From Alphaproteobacteria bacterium (GTDB taxonomy: Bacteria > Pseudomonadota > Alphaproteobacteria > Micavibrionales > UBA2020): DNA of 7,031 nt. The notes beneath the pieces were generated by a model. It saw only the letters and a list, made by a program, of their open reading frames with translations. It did not search any database and was not told the origin of the DNA. Location: positions 1-7,031 of the forward strand of contig JADYYV010000082.1 in assembly GCA_020853455.1 (NCBI GenBank). Direction: 5' to 3'. Below, in pieces: positions 5,041-7,031 of this stretch (its first letter is position 1; each line of letters begins with the position of its first letter). A program made the position numbers and the translations under genes.

Positions 5041-7031
5041 TTAGGGCGTTTTCTTGGGCGGGGTCACGTTCGGCCAGTTGACCTTGGCCTTGGTGTCGCG
5101 CTCCAGCGCGGTCGTGTTGTCGTTGACCGCTTTATGCGTGAGTTTGTTGAACACGCCCTTGATCGGGTTGGTGATCGCGCGGGCGATGAAGCCCGGACGA
5201 TCCGCGTCTTCGCGCAGCTTCTGGGCGGTCTGGCCCTTCAGCGGCGTTTCGCGCAAGGGGCGGCCGGTTTTCAGCATGGTTTCGATGCGGGCCATCGTGC
5301 GCTTGTCATGCACGAGTTCCATGAAGTGTTTGCGTTCCAGTTCGCGCAGGTAATCCTGCGTGACCACGACGCCGGGGCCGGCCAGATCGCCGCCCGTCAG
5401 CACCTTGCCGACCTTGTCGGACACGATGACGTCATACGACGTCGCCTGGCCCTTCAGGAAGAAACCATCGACCGCCATCGACAATGCCGCAGCACCGGAT
5501 GCGCCGGGCAGCGTCATGTTGAACGGCACTTCCGGCTTGAAGTCGACGCTGAGTTCCAGCGCTTTCTTCTTGGCATCCGCCAGCAGGCGCGACTTGTTCA
5601 TCGTCACGCCGTCGGTTTCGCGGAAATAGCCGAGGTCTTTTGCTTCGAAGGCCGACAGGCCGACTTTCGCGGTCGAAATGGTTTCGAACACCGCGCCCAC
5701 AGCCGGCATCGGGCCGCCCGGCAGGCGCTTGTTCTGTTTCGCGCGCGTCATCAGCTCGGTCGAACCACCCCAGGCGGGGAGCAGGCCGACGCCGACTTCG
5801 ACGAGGCCCGGATAGGTTTCGGCATGTGCCTGAACATGGGTGCTGTGCAGCAGGATCTCGCAGCCGCCGCCCAGCGCCTTGCCGGCGGGCGCCGACACGA
5901 CGGGGAAGTTGGCGTATTTGAGGCGTTTATAGGTATCCTGCCCCATCTTCACCATTTTCTCGACCAGCCAGTATTGCTTGGCTTTCGCGGCATAGAGCGC
6001 GACGCCGATGTTTGCACCGACGGAGAAATCATCCGCTTCGTTGTGGATGACCAGCGCCTTGAACTTGCCGCCCGGCTTGCCGCCGTTTTCGATGATGTCC
6101 GCCGCCTTGTTCATCATGCCGAGCGACATGAAGTCGAGCGAGTTCATCTTCGAATGGAATTCGAGGCACATCACGCCGTCGCCGATATCCCAGAGGGACG
6201 CCGACATATTTTTCGCCACAAGGTTTTTCTTGTCGCGCTTCACGTCGGACAGCAGCAGCACGCCTTCGGGGCGTTTGACTTCCACATACTCGCCGTCTTT
6301 GTTGAGCATGTTGAGCTTGTTGTCGATGTTTTTATAGAACGTCTTGCCGGCCGCTTTTTTCAGCAGTTCGGGGACGGGCTCGCCGTCTTTTTCAAGGCGC
6401 TTGATGAAGTAATCGGTGCCGAGCTTGTCGAGCATCTCGAACGGGCCGTATTTCCAGTTGTAACCCAGCTTCATGCCCTGATCGACATCATAGATCGAAC
6501 CCGCCACCGTATGCGCGTGGTTGAGCGAATAGACGAGCGTCTGCTTGATCACCGACCACGCATATTCGCCGTATTTGTCGTCATGTTCGACCAGCGCGCG
6601 TAAGCCGCCTTTTTTGGAGGCGTTGAGGATTTCCAGCTCGATCGGTTTCTGGCGTTCAGCACCCTCTTTCTTTTTCGAGAAAAGTTTCAGGGGAGCGGAA
6701 AGCACGCGGCCGATGGCGGTCGATGCCTTTGCGAAAGCGGATTTCGCGGGAACGACCTTGTTCTTCGGGTGCAGCGCGCCGGTTTCAAGATCGACCGCGA
6801 AGTCGTTCTTGTTTTCGTCACGGCGGTAAAAACCACCCTTGCCTTTGCGGCCCGTATAGCCTTCCTTGATCATGTTATCGATCACGGGATGCGTGCGGTT
6901 TGCTTTCACATACGCGTCTTCGGCCGGGAGAGAACCCATCAGCGATTTCGAGATATGGGGCATCAGGTCGAGGCCGACGAGGTCGACGAGGCCGAAGATG
7001 CCGGTTTTCGGCACGCCCATCGGCTTGCCGA
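5041..7031 (-). CDS. 3-hydroxyacyl-CoA dehydrogenase / enoyl-CoA hydratase fusion (FadN/FadB-like), N-terminus outside window
   Basis: The frame is open to the right edge, so the ATG at 7020-7018 is internal; numbering here counts from it. The visible part begins in the 3-hydroxyacyl-CoA dehydrogenase C-terminal domain (GVPKTGIFGLVDLVGLD, 2-18). A second such half-domain follows at about 151-260, with VDQGMKLGYNWKYGPFEMLD (179-198). The crotonase domain comes last: oxyanion-hole segment FSVGANIG (332-339), GKALGGGCEILLHS (380-393) and GLVEVGVGLLPAWGG (405-419). E388 and E408 align with the two catalytic glutamates of enoyl-CoA hydratases, so hydratase activity is likely intact. The order dehydrogenase then hydratase is that of FadN, the reverse of E. 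coli FadB. The NAD-binding Rossmann domain should lie outside the window. It would hydrate enoyl-CoA and oxidise 3-hydroxyacyl-CoA in fatty acid beta-oxidation in the cytoplasm. Oddities are a Lys-rich linker (about 93-126) and a tail of about 69 residues after the usual family end at KTGRPLRE. Confidence 0.93.
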   Translation of the reverse strand, partial: GKPMGVPKTGIFGLVDLVGLDLMPHISKSLMGSLPAEDAYVKANRTHPVIDNMIKEGYTGRKGKGGFYRRDENKNDFAVDLETGALHPKNKVVPAKSAFAKASTAIGRVLSAPLKLFSKKKEGAERQKPIELEILNASKKGGLRALVEHDDKYGEYAWSVIKQTLVYSLNHAHTVAGSIYDVDQGMKLGYNWKYGPFEMLDKLGTDYFIKRLEKDGEPVPELLKKAAGKTFYKNIDNKLNMLNKDGEYVEVKRPEGVLLLSDVKRDKKNLVAKNMSASLWDIGDGVMCLEFHSKMNSLDFMSLGMMNKAADIIENGGKPGGKFKALVIHNEADDFSVGANIGVALYAAKAKQYWLVEKMVKMGQDTYKRLKYANFPVVSAPAGKALGGGCEILLHSTHVQAHAETYPGLVEVGVGLLPAWGGSTELMTRAKQNKRLPGGPMPAVGAVFETISTAKVGLSAFEAKDLGYFRETDGVTMNKSRLLADAKKKALELSVDFKPEVPFNMTLPGASGAAALSMAVDGFFLKGQATSYDVIVSDKVGKVLTGGDLAGPGVVVTQDYLRELERKHFMELVHDKRTMARIETMLKTGRPLRETPLKGQTAQKLREDADRPGFIARAITNPIKGVFNKLTHKAVNDNTTALERDTKAKVNWPNVTPPKKTP

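Noticed and set aside
5134..6603. 489-codon plus-strand frame opposite the beta-oxidation gene
   Set aside because: It is an antisense shadow. The minus strand carries intact catalytic motifs over the same span.

Overview
The window looks like a chromosomal piece of a moderately GC-rich Gram-negative bacterium, most likely an alphaproteobacterium. This is inferred from the G/C-rich third codon positions, the DUF983 protein, the CCA-encoding tRNA-Gly and the 3-hydroxyacyl-CoA dehydrogenase/enoyl-CoA hydratase layout. No single marker gene proves it. Both large genes at the edges are cut by the window.

Layout, left to right. Bases 1-2359 (minus strand) hold the first 786 codons of a very repetitive RTX (hemolysin-type, calcium-binding) protein that continues past base 1. 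It starts almost directly with repeats and has no recognisable N-terminal enzyme or toxin domain. Bases 2360-2589 are an AT-rich divergent regulatory region with a promoter candidate in each direction and a perfect 12-bp palindrome between them. Bases 2590-3117 (plus) encode a 175-aa uncharacterised protein that may have a GNAT-like fold. Its stop codon overlaps the stop of the convergent gene at 3114-4226 (minus), a 370-aa TIGR03032/DUF4915 protein. Upstream of that, on the same strand, are a small DUF983 zinc-ribbon membrane protein (4291-4683) and a tRNA-Gly(GCC) (4776-4850). A strong intrinsic terminator (4982-5014) separates these from the C-terminal two thirds of a FadN/FadB-like beta-oxidation enzyme (5041-7031, minus, N-terminus outside the window).

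How the genes may work together. The right half is ordinary housekeeping sequence: fatty acid beta-oxidation, a tRNA and a small membrane protein. The left half is more accessory-like: a long modular RTX protein next to two genes of unknown function. No type I secretion genes (ABC transporter, membrane fusion protein) lie inside the window, so export of the RTX protein is inferred from its family only. A functional link between the RTX protein, the GNAT-like protein and the DUF4915 protein is suggested only by adjacency.
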